From NCBI RefSeq assembly GCF_000311825.1, contig NZ_HE978566.1, positions 277,415 through 317,470 on the forward strand: DNA of 40,056 nucleotides, written 5' to 3'. This document shows positions 1 through 7,463 of this stretch, in pieces. A program made the position numbers and the translations under genes. Below the pieces are notes generated by a model. It worked only from the letters and a program-made list of their open reading frames with translations. It had not been told where the DNA came from and did no database searches. Origin of the DNA: Peptoniphilus grossensis ph5 (lineage in GTDB: Bacteria; Bacillota; Clostridia; Tissierellales; Peptoniphilaceae). Each line of letters starts with the position of its first letter. Positions within the stretch are counted from its first letter, which is position 1.

Positions 1-125
1 GCCTTTTTTCTTGCAAATTTTTTAAATAAATTTTAAAAAAATTTCAAATACAATTTTTTTAACTCCCTTAAATATATAAAAGTTTCACAAAATTTTGCCT
101 TTCTATTTTTTTTTTTTGAATAATG

Positions 126-134
126 TGATATCAT
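126..134 (+). promoter_or_regulatory. Possible extended -10 promoter element with overlapping imperfect palindrome
   Basis: TGATATCAT fits an extended -10 (TGn then TATNNT) about 50 bases before the lipoprotein start. It sits inside an imperfect 18-base palindrome (121-138, centred on TGATATCA) that could be an operator. No convincing -35 is seen; the upstream stretch is a T run. The first bases of the window (GCC then a T run) could be the tail of a terminator outside the window. Confidence 0.35.
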
Positions 135-185
135 GTTAATAGGAAGAACTAAAGATAGACCAAAAATTAAAAAGGAGTGTGTCTT

Positions 186-716
186 ATGAAAAGAAAGTTT
201 TATATTAAGCTTGGTTTTTTATTATTGCTAATGATGGTATTCTCTTCTTGCAAATCTCAGAAGGATACAACAGTAGCAAATACTTCCAATGCAAAAGAAG
301 TTAGCCAAGAAAATGTGGGCGAAGAAAAAGAGGAAGAGATGGCGGATAAACTCTTTGTAGAAAAAGAAAATCCAAGAATTGTTGCCTTGTCAGTGAAGGC
401 TGCAAAGGCCTTAAAATTTTTGGGTTATGAAAATGTTGTGGCAGTACCTAATGGAGCAGAATCTATTTATCCTGATGCCAGCTCAATAGGCGATGAAAAA
501 GAGCCCGATTTTAAGCTTATAAATAACTTAAACGCAGATTATTTTTTTACAGATTCAAGTGTAACTTATGATAAACCTTTGGGACTAGACTTTGCTTCAG
601 CTTCCTTTGAAACCTTAGAGGACACAAAAAATGGTCTCAACTTCTTTGCCAAGGGTTTGGGTTTAGATGAAGATGATGTCAAAGAAAAAATAGATTCATT
701 AACAGAAAATATTTAG
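186..716 (+). CDS. Short lipoprotein, N-lobe-only haem/siderophore-binding-like protein
   Basis: The protein has 176 aa. Its signal peptide has a hydrophobic core and a lipobox ending FSSC, with Cys22 as the lipidation site. An acidic linker (23-62) follows, then about 114 residues resembling the N-terminal lobe of type III solute-binding proteins (IsdE/FhuD/BtuF class), with features such as PRIVALS and the pattern 'PDFKLINNLNADYFFTD'. Family members run about 280-330 aa; here the stop falls where the interlobe helix should be, and no C-lobe frame follows. The ATG at 186 is preferred over the GTG at 177 because GGAG at 174-177 is correctly spaced for 186. It may be a degenerate haem or siderophore receptor, or a one-lobed ligand-binding protein. 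The family call is by eye. Confidence 0.6.
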   Translation: MKRKFYIKLGFLLLLMMVFSSCKSQKDTTVANTSNAKEVSQENVGEEKEEEMADKLFVEKENPRIVALSVKAAKALKFLGYENVVAVPNGAESIYPDASSIGDEKEPDFKLINNLNADYFFTDSSVTYDKPLGLDFASASFETLEDTKNGLNFFAKGLGLDEDDVKEKIDSLTENI

Positions 717-728
717 ACTCATTAATTA

Positions 729-759
729 TTTTTATAAAATTTAAAAAATTTTATAAAAA
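729..759. repeat. Perfect AT-only inverted repeat
   Basis: A 14-base arm (729-742) is exactly complementary to 746-759 with a 3-base loop. It lies just after the lipoprotein stop and immediately before the brnQ promoter. With only A/T pairs it would be a weak terminator; it could also be a DNA-bending element. Confidence 0.4.
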
Positions 760-763
760 GTAT

Positions 764-792
764 TTGACAAGTTGATTTTTGTCTCTTATAAT
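764..792 (+). promoter_or_regulatory. Consensus sigma-A promoter of brnQ T-box transcript
   Basis: TTGACA (764-769), a 17-base spacer and TATAAT (787-792) match both consensus boxes perfectly. Transcription would start near 799, directly upstream of the T-box leader. Confidence 0.85.
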
Positions 793-799
793 AACAAAC

Positions 800-1080
800 A
801 AATCATAATTTTATTTATAAAAAATATTGGAAAAAACGAGTAGGTTTATTAAAGTTTTCAGAGAGTGGGCGTTTGGTGAAAGCCTATAATGGAGATAAAT
901 TCGAAAATCCTTTTTCTTTATGCAAGTCTGAACCTCAGTAAGATTTGCCGCTTTAGTAGGCGTTATCTATACTCGGCATTGATTGATGCTTGTTAAGAGA
1001 GCTTACATTTTTGTAGGAACTAAGGTGGTAACGCGATAATTCGTCCTTTGTCTATTATTTAGACAAGGGACTTTTTTTTA
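800..1080 (+). promoter_or_regulatory. T-box riboswitch leader, probably tRNA-Ile responsive
   Basis: The canonical T-box segment AAGGTGGTAACGCG lies at 1022-1035, followed by a terminator hairpin. Upstream is a Stem I-like element with an AGAGAG bulge (about 859-865) and a GGTGAAAGCC distal loop (875-884). Hand folding pairs GTTTAT (844-849 area) with ATAAAT (895-900), and a lower A/T helix (about 830-835) with 911-916. This leaves a specifier loop with AGTA on the 5' side (839-842) and GAAAATCC on the 3' side (903-910). The codon in specifier position is then AUC at 907-909, isoleucine, which fits the branched-chain amino acid carrier downstream. The T-box call is firm; the specifier depends on my hand fold. 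Confidence 0.9.
1044..1079 (+). terminator. T-box regulated terminator
   Basis: An 11-bp stem, 1044-1054 paired with 1060-1070 with one G-U, is followed by a T tract. Its 5' arm follows the T-box segment, as expected for the terminator alternative to the antiterminator. Confidence 0.85.
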
Positions 1081-1109
1081 TTTATAAAATTAAAAATTAG
1101 GAGGAAAAA

Positions 1110-2453
1110 ATGAAAAACTTATCAAGAAGTCAGTTTACTCAAGTGAGCATAATGCTCTTTGGATTGTTCTTTGGAGCTGGAAATTTAATTTTCCCTCCAT
1201 TTTTAGGAAATCAAGCAGGGAATAAAACTATAATTTCTCTTTTAGCTTTTTCTGTAACTGCAATTATCTTCCCAATACTTGGAGCTATAGCTGTTGGTAA
1301 GACTGACGGACTTAAAAACTTATCTTCAAGAGTTGGAGAAAAGTTTGCCTTAGTTTTTACTACTGCAATATACCTTTCAATAGGACCTGGTCTTGGAATA
1401 CCAAGAGCTGGATCTGTTCCTTTTGAAATGGCAATAGCACCTTATGTACCAGAAACTTTTAACCTATCTCTTGTAAGGCTTGCCTATACATTTGTATTCT
1501 TTGCTGTTGCAATGTGGGTTTGCTTAAAGCCTAACAAGTTAGTTGCAAGAGTTGGAAAATATTTAACTCCAACACTTTTACTTTTAATATTTATAATGTT
1601 TGCAAAAGTTATGACTCTACCAAAGGTACCTTCAATGGCAAGTGGAAATTATAAGGATGCTCCAGTAGTTGCTGGTTTCCTTGCAGGCTATGACACCATG
1701 GATGCAGTTGCAGCCCTTAACTTTGGTTTTGTTGTCACTCTTGCTATAAGAAGATTTGGTGTTGAAGATAAGAAGCTTGTTACAGCTTACACTGCTAAGG
1801 CTGGTTTACTTGCAGGAAGTGTTTTGTTTGTAGTTTACCTAATGCTTTCAACAATGGGCATGGTTACATCAAAGGCTTTCGCTGGCGTAGAAAATGGTGC
1901 AGTTGTTCTTACAGAAGCTGTTAAGCTTGTATTTGGCAACTCTGGTTTAGTTCTTTTAGCTTCAATATTTACCCTTGCTTGTTTAACTACTTGCATAGGT
2001 TTAATATCAAGTGGATCTGAATATTTTTGCACACTATTTAATCGCAAGATGTCTTATGGCAGATGGGTTTTCCTTTGGACCTTCTTCTCCTTTGTAATGG
2101 CAAACTTTGGACTTAATAAACTTCTTGCTTTATCAGTGCCACTACTAACTGTTATATATCCAGTTGCCTTAGTCTTAATACTTCTAGGATTTACTCATGA
2201 CTTTGTTGGTTACTCCAGACTTTCTTATAAGGCATCAGCCTTCTTTGCAGTTGGTTTACCACTTGTGTCTGTTGCTAAGTCAACCTTCCATATAAATCTA
2301 CCTCTTTTGACAAAGTTTGAAGCAAGCCTTCCAATGGCATCAAGTGGTTTGTCTTGGGTCCTACCAAGTCTTTGTGCTGTAGTCTTAGTTGAAGGATACA
2401 CAAGGCTAGTCTCACCATCAAAGGCTAAGGTAAAAGCAGAAAATTATATGTAA
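1110..2453 (+). CDS. brnQ: Branched-chain amino acid:cation carrier BrnQ
   Basis: This is a 447-aa polytopic membrane protein of the LIVCS family. It imports leucine, isoleucine and valine with Na+ or H+. The N-terminal segment 'LFFGAGNLIFPPFLGN' is the family hallmark, and about twelve hydrophobic segments follow across the usual full length. The start has a strong TAGGAGG site. It is a single-gene unit with its own sigma-A promoter, a T-box leader and a downstream terminator. Expression should therefore rise when the cognate tRNA, probably tRNA-Ile, is uncharged. The family call is firm; which of the three amino acids dominates cannot be told from the sequence. Confidence 0.93.
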   Translation: MKNLSRSQFTQVSIMLFGLFFGAGNLIFPPFLGNQAGNKTIISLLAFSVTAIIFPILGAIAVGKTDGLKNLSSRVGEKFALVFTTAIYLSIGPGLGIPRAGSVPFEMAIAPYVPETFNLSLVRLAYTFVFFAVAMWVCLKPNKLVARVGKYLTPTLLLLIFIMFAKVMTLPKVPSMASGNYKDAPVVAGFLAGYDTMDAVAALNFGFVVTLAIRRFGVEDKKLVTAYTAKAGLLAGSVLFVVYLMLSTMGMVTSKAFAGVENGAVVLTEAVKLVFGNSGLVLLASIFTLACLTTCIGLISSGSEYFCTLFNRKMSYGRWVFLWTFFSFVMANFGLNKLLALSVPLLTVIYPVALVLILLGFTHDFVGYSRLSYKASAFFAVGLPLVSVAKSTFHINLPLLTKFEASLPMASSGLSWVLPSLCAVVLVEGYTRLVSPSKAKVKAENYM

Positions 2454-2475
2454 GATAAATTAGAAATTTAAAAAC

Positions 2476-2506
2476 AGTCTCACATGATTAATGTGGGACT
2501 TTTTTA
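2476..2506 (+). terminator. Rho-independent terminator after brnQ
   Basis: AGTCTCACAT (2476-2485) pairs with ATGTGGGACT (2491-2500) with one wobble and a 5-base loop, followed by a T tract. Confidence 0.88.
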
Positions 2507-2648
2507 TGCTTTCTTGCAAAGAGGATAAAAAAAATTTTTGATGCTTGTGATGAAAGGAAAATATGACAAATAAATTCTAATTGAATATAATTAAAAATTT
2601 TTTTGAATAGAAAAGTATTTTTGTTAAGAAAATTGGAAAAAGAAATAT

Positions 2649-2674
2649 TATAATTATTTCGATAATTGTTATCA
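2649..2674 (+). promoter_or_regulatory. -10 box with overlapping Fur-box-like operator
   Basis: A TATAAT (2649-2654) is followed at 2660-2674 by CGATAATTGTTATCA. This matches 12 of 14 specified positions of the 7-1-7 Fur box TGATAATNATTATCA, with the core GATAA-TTG-TTATC perfectly symmetric. It lies over the expected transcription start, the usual place for a repressor site. No good -35 is visible at 17 bases, so the promoter itself is less certain than the palindrome. Regulation by Fur is inferred. Confidence 0.65.
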
Positions 2675-2710
2675 ATTGACTTGATATTAAATAAAGAGAG
2701 GTGTTATATT

Positions 2711-4456
2711 TTGAAATTATACAAAAAATTATTTTCCTACATACCTGAGAGAAAACTTCACGGTATTCTTGCATGTCTACTTACGACCTTGGGCACTGTT
2801 TTAGAATTTTATGCCTATTATTTGATTTGGATTTTGCTAAAGAATGTATTTACTGGTGGGGTCTTATCAGAAGAAAGAAGTCTTGCAATAAAAATTTTAT
2901 TTTTATTTATTGCCTATGGTCTTTTATACTTTATGGGTCTTTGGATGAGTCACTTAGCAGGTTTTAGACTTGAAACGCGTCTTCGTGAAAGAGGCATAAG
3001 GCATCTTCTTAGGGCGTCTAATACTTTTTTTGACCTACACAATTCTGGAGAAGTGAGAAAAATAATTGACAATAATGTGGAGCAAACTCACATGATTGTG
3101 GCTCATTTGATTCCAGATCAAACAGCAGCCTTTTTGACTCCCATACTTATGCTTATCTTGACCTTCCTATTGGATTTATACCTTGGAATATTTTTTATTG
3201 TCATTGTCCTAATAAGTTTAGTCCTTGTAAAAAATATGATGGGTGATCAGTCCTTTATGAAGAAGTACATGGATATGCTTGATGAAATGAATGCGGGTGC
3301 AGTTGAGTATGTAAGGGCTATGCCTGTAGTAAAGATTTTTAACGCACCCTTAATCGGTTTTAAAAAACTTTATGATTCGATTCTAATTTATAAAGACATG
3401 GTCTACAAGTATTCTATGTCTTGCAGGATTCCTTATGTCCTCTTCCAATGGCTTTTAAATATTTTTATAATTACGCCAATATTTTTGGGAATCTTTATGG
3501 TTAATAGGGGAGCTGATCCTGGTCTTTGGGCGGCAAAAATTTTATTTTTCACTTTATTCTCGGGGATATTCTATTTAAACACAATGAAAATTATGTATGT
3601 ATCTATGTATATCTTCCAGGCAAATTCTGCTGTGGATAATCTTGAAAATTTATTCAAGGAAATGAAGGCGAAGGAAATAGAATTTGGAAACCAAAGGGAA
3701 TTCCTAAACAAAAATATTGAATTTAAGAATGTAGACTTCTCCTATGACGTAGAAAATAAAATTTTAAATAACTTTTCTCTCAGTCTTGAAGAAGATAAGG
3801 TCTATGCCTTGGTGGGTAGTTCGGGTTCAGGTAAGTCAACTATAGCAAAATTAATTTCTGGTCTATACCCAGTTGACTCAGGAGAAATTTTAATTGGAAA
3901 TAAAAATATTTCTTCCTATGACAAGGAAAGTCTTATGAAAAACATAGGAATTGTTTTTCAAAATCCACAACTCTTCCAAGGTATCTCCATTTTTGAAAAT
4001 GTTAAGCTTGGAAAAAGTGATGCCTCTGATGAAGAAGTTTTAAGGGCATTAAGGCTTGCAAGGTGTGATGAATTTATAGACAAATTTAAAGATGGTTATG
4101 ATGTAGTGATTGGAGCAGAGGGTGTAAATCTCTCTGGTGGAGAAAAGCAAAGGGTAAGTATTGCTAGAATTTTCCTAAAGGATCCAAAAATTATAATTAT
4201 GGACGAAGCTTCAGCTGCAGCTGACCCTGAAAACGAGTATGAACTACAAAGAGCCTTTAAGGAATTAATAAAGAACAGGACTACAATTATGATTGCCCAT
4301 AGGCTCACTTCCATAAGAGGGGTAGATGAAATTCTTTTGATTGAAGATGGAAAGCTAATTGAAAGAGGAAGTCACGATAAACTTTATAAGGAAGATGGTA
4401 AGTATAAGAAGTTTGTGGAAATGTATATGAAGGCAAATGAATGGAGGGTTGACTGA
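2711..4456 (+). CDS. ABC half-transporter (exporter fold), probable siderophore importer subunit A
   Basis: The protein has 581 aa, with an N-terminal six-helix membrane domain (about 1-310) fused to a nucleotide-binding domain. Walker A GSSGSGKST lies at 369-377 and LSGGE at 474-478, with Walker B 'IIIMDEAS' after it. The TTG at 2711 is chosen because AGAGAGGTG (2694-2703) is correctly placed; upstream in-frame codons lack a site. The stop overlaps the next start by one base (TGATG). Paired half-transporters next to an AraC regulator and behind a Fur-like box recall YbtP/YbtQ and IrtA/IrtB, which import ferric siderophores despite an exporter fold. Drug or peptide export remains possible. 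Confidence 0.8.
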   Translation: MKLYKKLFSYIPERKLHGILACLLTTLGTVLEFYAYYLIWILLKNVFTGGVLSEERSLAIKILFLFIAYGLLYFMGLWMSHLAGFRLETRLRERGIRHLLRASNTFFDLHNSGEVRKIIDNNVEQTHMIVAHLIPDQTAAFLTPILMLILTFLLDLYLGIFFIVIVLISLVLVKNMMGDQSFMKKYMDMLDEMNAGAVEYVRAMPVVKIFNAPLIGFKKLYDSILIYKDMVYKYSMSCRIPYVLFQWLLNIFIITPIFLGIFMVNRGADPGLWAAKILFFTLFSGIFYLNTMKIMYVSMYIFQANSAVDNLENLFKEMKAKEIEFGNQREFLNKNIEFKNVDFSYDVENKILNNFSLSLEEDKVYALVGSSGSGKSTIAKLISGLYPVDSGEILIGNKNISSYDKESLMKNIGIVFQNPQLFQGISIFENVKLGKSDASDEEVLRALRLARCDEFIDKFKDGYDVVIGAEGVNLSGGEKQRVSIARIFLKDPKIIIMDEASAAADPENEYELQRAFKELIKNRTTIMIAHRLTSIRGVDEILLIEDGKLIERGSHDKLYKEDGKYKKFVEMYMKANEWRVD

Positions 4457-6177
4457 TGAAAAATTATTTGAAAAATCGTTTTGGACTTACAGACAAGGGG
4501 GCAGAGGGTGCCCTTGTTGCAATAAGATATTCTAGTCTAAAGAGCCTTTCTTATATGCTACCTATGTTCCTTCTTATGTATGTACTGCAAGGCCTGTTAA
4601 ATTTAGGAGACTTTAGTCCAAGGCTTTCGGTCATCGCCTATGTAATAATTGCCCTTCTCATGATTTTTGTAATTAATAGGGACTACATTACAACTTACAA
4701 CGAAACCTATAAGGAATCTGCAAATCTTAGGATAGAAATTTCTGAAATAATTAAGGACCTGCCTCTTAGTTTTTATACAAGTAGAGATTTAACAGATCTT
4801 TCTCAAACAATAATGAAGGATGTAGAGGCAATTGAGCATGGTCTTTCTCATGCACTTTCAGGATTTTATGCCTTTATAATAAATCTAGTTATTATTTCCA
4901 TTTTGTTACTAATTGGGAATTTAAAACTTGGGCTTGCAGTTATAGTGCCAATTTATATTTCTGCTATTTTGAATTTCCTTTCAAGCAAGATTCAAAAGAA
5001 GGGAGTGAGTTTCTATTATAAGGAGCAAAGGAAGTCCTCAAAGATGTTCCAAGAACTCATTGACCTATCTACAGAGATCAAGTCCTATAATTTGACTGAA
5101 GAAAAGGAAAAAAATGGCATTGACTTTGTTAGGTCCTTAGAAAAGAAACATATTAAATCAGAACTGGCACAAGTTATCCCCATTGTTTCTGCAGGAGTTG
5201 TGGCAAATTTATCTCTTGCCCTTGCAATATATGTTGGATTAAATAGCTTGATAGATGGAGAAATAAATATCTTGTATTTTGCGGGCTACTTATTTGCTTC
5301 AGCAAGATTAATTGATGGAGTCGCTGCCTTCAACGGATTTTATGCAGAGTTAATGTATATCGATTCGCCAGTTGAAAAGATAAAGGCACTTAGGAATGAA
5401 AAAATTCAAAGGGGAAATAGAGCAGACTTGAAGTCCTTTGACATTGATGGAAGGAAGCTTACTTTTTCTTATCTCCATGACAAAAAAGTTATAGATAATA
5501 TTTCCTTTAAGGCCTTGCAGGGAAAGACTACTGCCCTTGTTGGTCCATCTGGTTGCGGTAAGTCCACCCTAATCAAATTAGTGGCAAGATTATATGATTA
5601 TGACTCTGGAGAAATCAAAATTGATGGCAAGGAGATAAAAAATATTGCCACACAAGACTTGTTCAAACACATTTCCATGGTCTTTCAAGATGTAACCCTC
5701 TTTAATGGATCAGTAATGGAAAATATTAGGTTGGGTAGGTCCAGTGCCAGTGACGAAGAAGTCCTTGAAGCGGCAAGACTTGCCAACTGCGATGACTTTG
5801 TAAAGAAATTGCCAAGGGGATATGAAACAGAAATTGGCGAAAATGGATCTAACTTATCTGGAGGAGAGAGACAGAGAATATCCATAGCAAGAGCCTTTTT
5901 AAAGGATGCAGAAATAATCCTACTAGATGAAATTGCGGCATCACTTGATGTGGAAAATGAAAAATATATCCAAGAATCTCTAAATAAATTAATTAAAAAT
6001 AAGACGGTGATGATAGTTTCCCATAGGATGAAATCAATCAGAAATGTAGATCAAATCATAGTTATGAAAGATGGAAAGATAGAAGATTTTGGAAAACACG
6101 ATGAACTTTTAAAAAGTAGTAAAACCTACCAAAAGATGATGGAATCATCTAAAAAATCTGAAGAATTTATATATTAG
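4456..6177 (+). CDS. ABC half-transporter (exporter fold), probable siderophore importer subunit B
   Basis: This 573-aa partner of the preceding gene has the same layout: six membrane helices, then an ATPase domain with Walker A GPSGCGKST (363-371), LSGGERQR from 467, and 'ILLDEIAAS' as Walker B. The glutamate after the Walker B aspartate is present, so this site should hydrolyse ATP. One-base overlap with the upstream gene implies translational coupling, as expected for a heterodimer. An AGGAGG site at its 3' end serves the next gene. Iron-siderophore import is inferred from context, not from a binding motif. Confidence 0.8.
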   Translation: MKNYLKNRFGLTDKGAEGALVAIRYSSLKSLSYMLPMFLLMYVLQGLLNLGDFSPRLSVIAYVIIALLMIFVINRDYITTYNETYKESANLRIEISEIIKDLPLSFYTSRDLTDLSQTIMKDVEAIEHGLSHALSGFYAFIINLVIISILLLIGNLKLGLAVIVPIYISAILNFLSSKIQKKGVSFYYKEQRKSSKMFQELIDLSTEIKSYNLTEEKEKNGIDFVRSLEKKHIKSELAQVIPIVSAGVVANLSLALAIYVGLNSLIDGEINILYFAGYLFASARLIDGVAAFNGFYAELMYIDSPVEKIKALRNEKIQRGNRADLKSFDIDGRKLTFSYLHDKKVIDNISFKALQGKTTALVGPSGCGKSTLIKLVARLYDYDSGEIKIDGKEIKNIATQDLFKHISMVFQDVTLFNGSVMENIRLGRSSASDEEVLEAARLANCDDFVKKLPRGYETEIGENGSNLSGGERQRISIARAFLKDAEIILLDEIAASLDVENEKYIQESLNKLIKNKTVMIVSHRMKSIRNVDQIIVMKDGKIEDFGKHDELLKSSKTYQKMMESSKKSEEFIY

Positions 6178-6186
6178 GAGGAAAAA

Positions 6187-6768
6187 ATGAATAAATTTGG
6201 GATTCGAGATTTAGTAAATGCCGGTGTATTTTCACTTTTAACTGTAATGGCAACTTGGTGTGGAGGTATGATAGGTTTTATACCTGTTCTTATGCCCCTA
6301 GTTCCCTTTGCTTGTGGTTTACTTTCAGGGCCAGTCTTTATGCTTTATTCAACAAAGATAGACAAGTTTGGCATGGTCTTAATAATGGGAATAGTTTTTG
6401 GACTTGTGTTTTCAATGTCAGGTCATGGGGCAATAGTTCTTCCTGCCATAATCGTCTTGTCCTTAATTTGTGAGATGATATTAAAAAATGGTGGTTACAA
6501 GTCAATAAAAACTGCAAGACTAAGCTACACAGTCTTTATGATTTTTGCAGCGGCAAATTTAATACCAATTTATTTTGCTAGGGATGCCTTCGTCCAATCC
6601 TTAATCGATAGAAATTATGGGGCTGAATTCGCAGAAAAATTATTATCAGTTATGCCAACCTGGTCCTTTATACCTGTTGTCCTAGTAGGTATGTTAGGTG
6701 GATATATAGGCTGCACTATTGGAATTAAAATCCTAAATAAGCACTTCAAAAAAGCAGGAATGGCTTAA
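6187..6768 (+). CDS. MptD/Trep_Strep-family ECF transporter S component
   Basis: This 193-aa, very hydrophobic protein has about five or six membrane segments. It begins 'FGIRDLVNAGVFSLLTVM', a layout I associate with the MptD (Trep_Strep) family of substrate-specific ECF components. These bind the substrate in the membrane and dock on EcfT. A strong TAGGAGG site precedes the ATG, and the stop overlaps the next start (TAATG). EcfT and EcfA directly follow, giving a dedicated ECF module. The substrate is unknown; the iron context suggests a siderophore or metal complex. Confidence 0.78.
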   Translation: MNKFGIRDLVNAGVFSLLTVMATWCGGMIGFIPVLMPLVPFACGLLSGPVFMLYSTKIDKFGMVLIMGIVFGLVFSMSGHGAIVLPAIIVLSLICEMILKNGGYKSIKTARLSYTVFMIFAAANLIPIYFARDAFVQSLIDRNYGAEFAEKLLSVMPTWSFIPVVLVGMLGGYIGCTIGIKILNKHFKKAGMA

Positions 6769-7463
6769 TGAAAATAGACTTTAGGACAAAAATATTTTTA
6801 ACAAATGTAATAGGGATTGTTGCCATTGAAGGTTCTCTTGGAAGAAGATATTATTATCTTGGAATTTTAATAGCAATTTTTCCCTACTTACTTGCACTAT
6901 TTGATAGAAAGTGGTCCCTTTTAATTAAGGGACTTTTATATACTTCTGTGGCAGTCTTAGGGGAAGGTCTTTTGCTTAATCTTTCGCAAAATTTCTTTAC
7001 AATGATTTTAAATCTATATGTAGGAATAATTATAAGAGTTCTGCCTGGCTTTATGATGGGTTACTATGCTCTGGTTACAACAAAAATGAGTGATCTTGTT
7101 TACTCTTTGCAGAAAATAAGCTTGCCAATTTTTTTGATTATTCCAGTTTCTGTAATGTTTAGATTTTTTTATTCAATAAAGGAAGACTACAAGAAAATAA
7201 ATGAGGCCATGTATATGCATGGACTAATTATGAAAAATTTTTTCAAAGACCCTGGTAAGATTTTGGAATATAAGTTTGTTCCACTTTTAATGATTACATC
7301 ACAGACTGCTGATGATGTTGCCATATCAGCTATGACAAGGGGAATGAGAGTTGATGGAGAAAGGTCATCTATTTCTGATGCAAGCTTGAAGTTACAAGAT
7401 TATGTCTTAATGATCTTTGGAATTTTTATAATTATTTTATTCATCAGGGTGAAAATATGTTAG
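6768..7463 (+). CDS. ECF transporter transmembrane component EcfT (CbiQ family)
   Basis: The protein has 231 aa with about four to five membrane helices. The cytoplasmic coupling region near the C-terminus contains 'MTRGMRVDGERSS', corresponding to the Ala-Arg-Gly type coupling motif of EcfT/CbiQ that contacts the ATPases. It overlaps the S component upstream and the ATPase gene downstream (7 bases), so the three are translationally coupled. EcfT links the ATPase pair to the S component. The family call is good; substrate is set by the partner. Confidence 0.82.
   Translation: MKIDFRTKIFLTNVIGIVAIEGSLGRRYYYLGILIAIFPYLLALFDRKWSLLIKGLLYTSVAVLGEGLLLNLSQNFFTMILNLYVGIIIRVLPGFMMGYYALVTTKMSDLVYSLQKISLPIFLIIPVSVMFRFFYSIKEDYKKINEAMYMHGLIMKNFFKDPGKILEYKFVPLLMITSQTADDVAISAMTRGMRVDGERSSISDASLKLQDYVLMIFGIFIIILFIRVKIC

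Noticed and set aside
2641-2710. Longer start of the first ABC half-transporter at the TTG near 2666
   Set aside because: That TTG lies inside the Fur-like palindrome near the expected transcription start and has no ribosome binding site; AGAGAGGTG fits the TTG at 2711.
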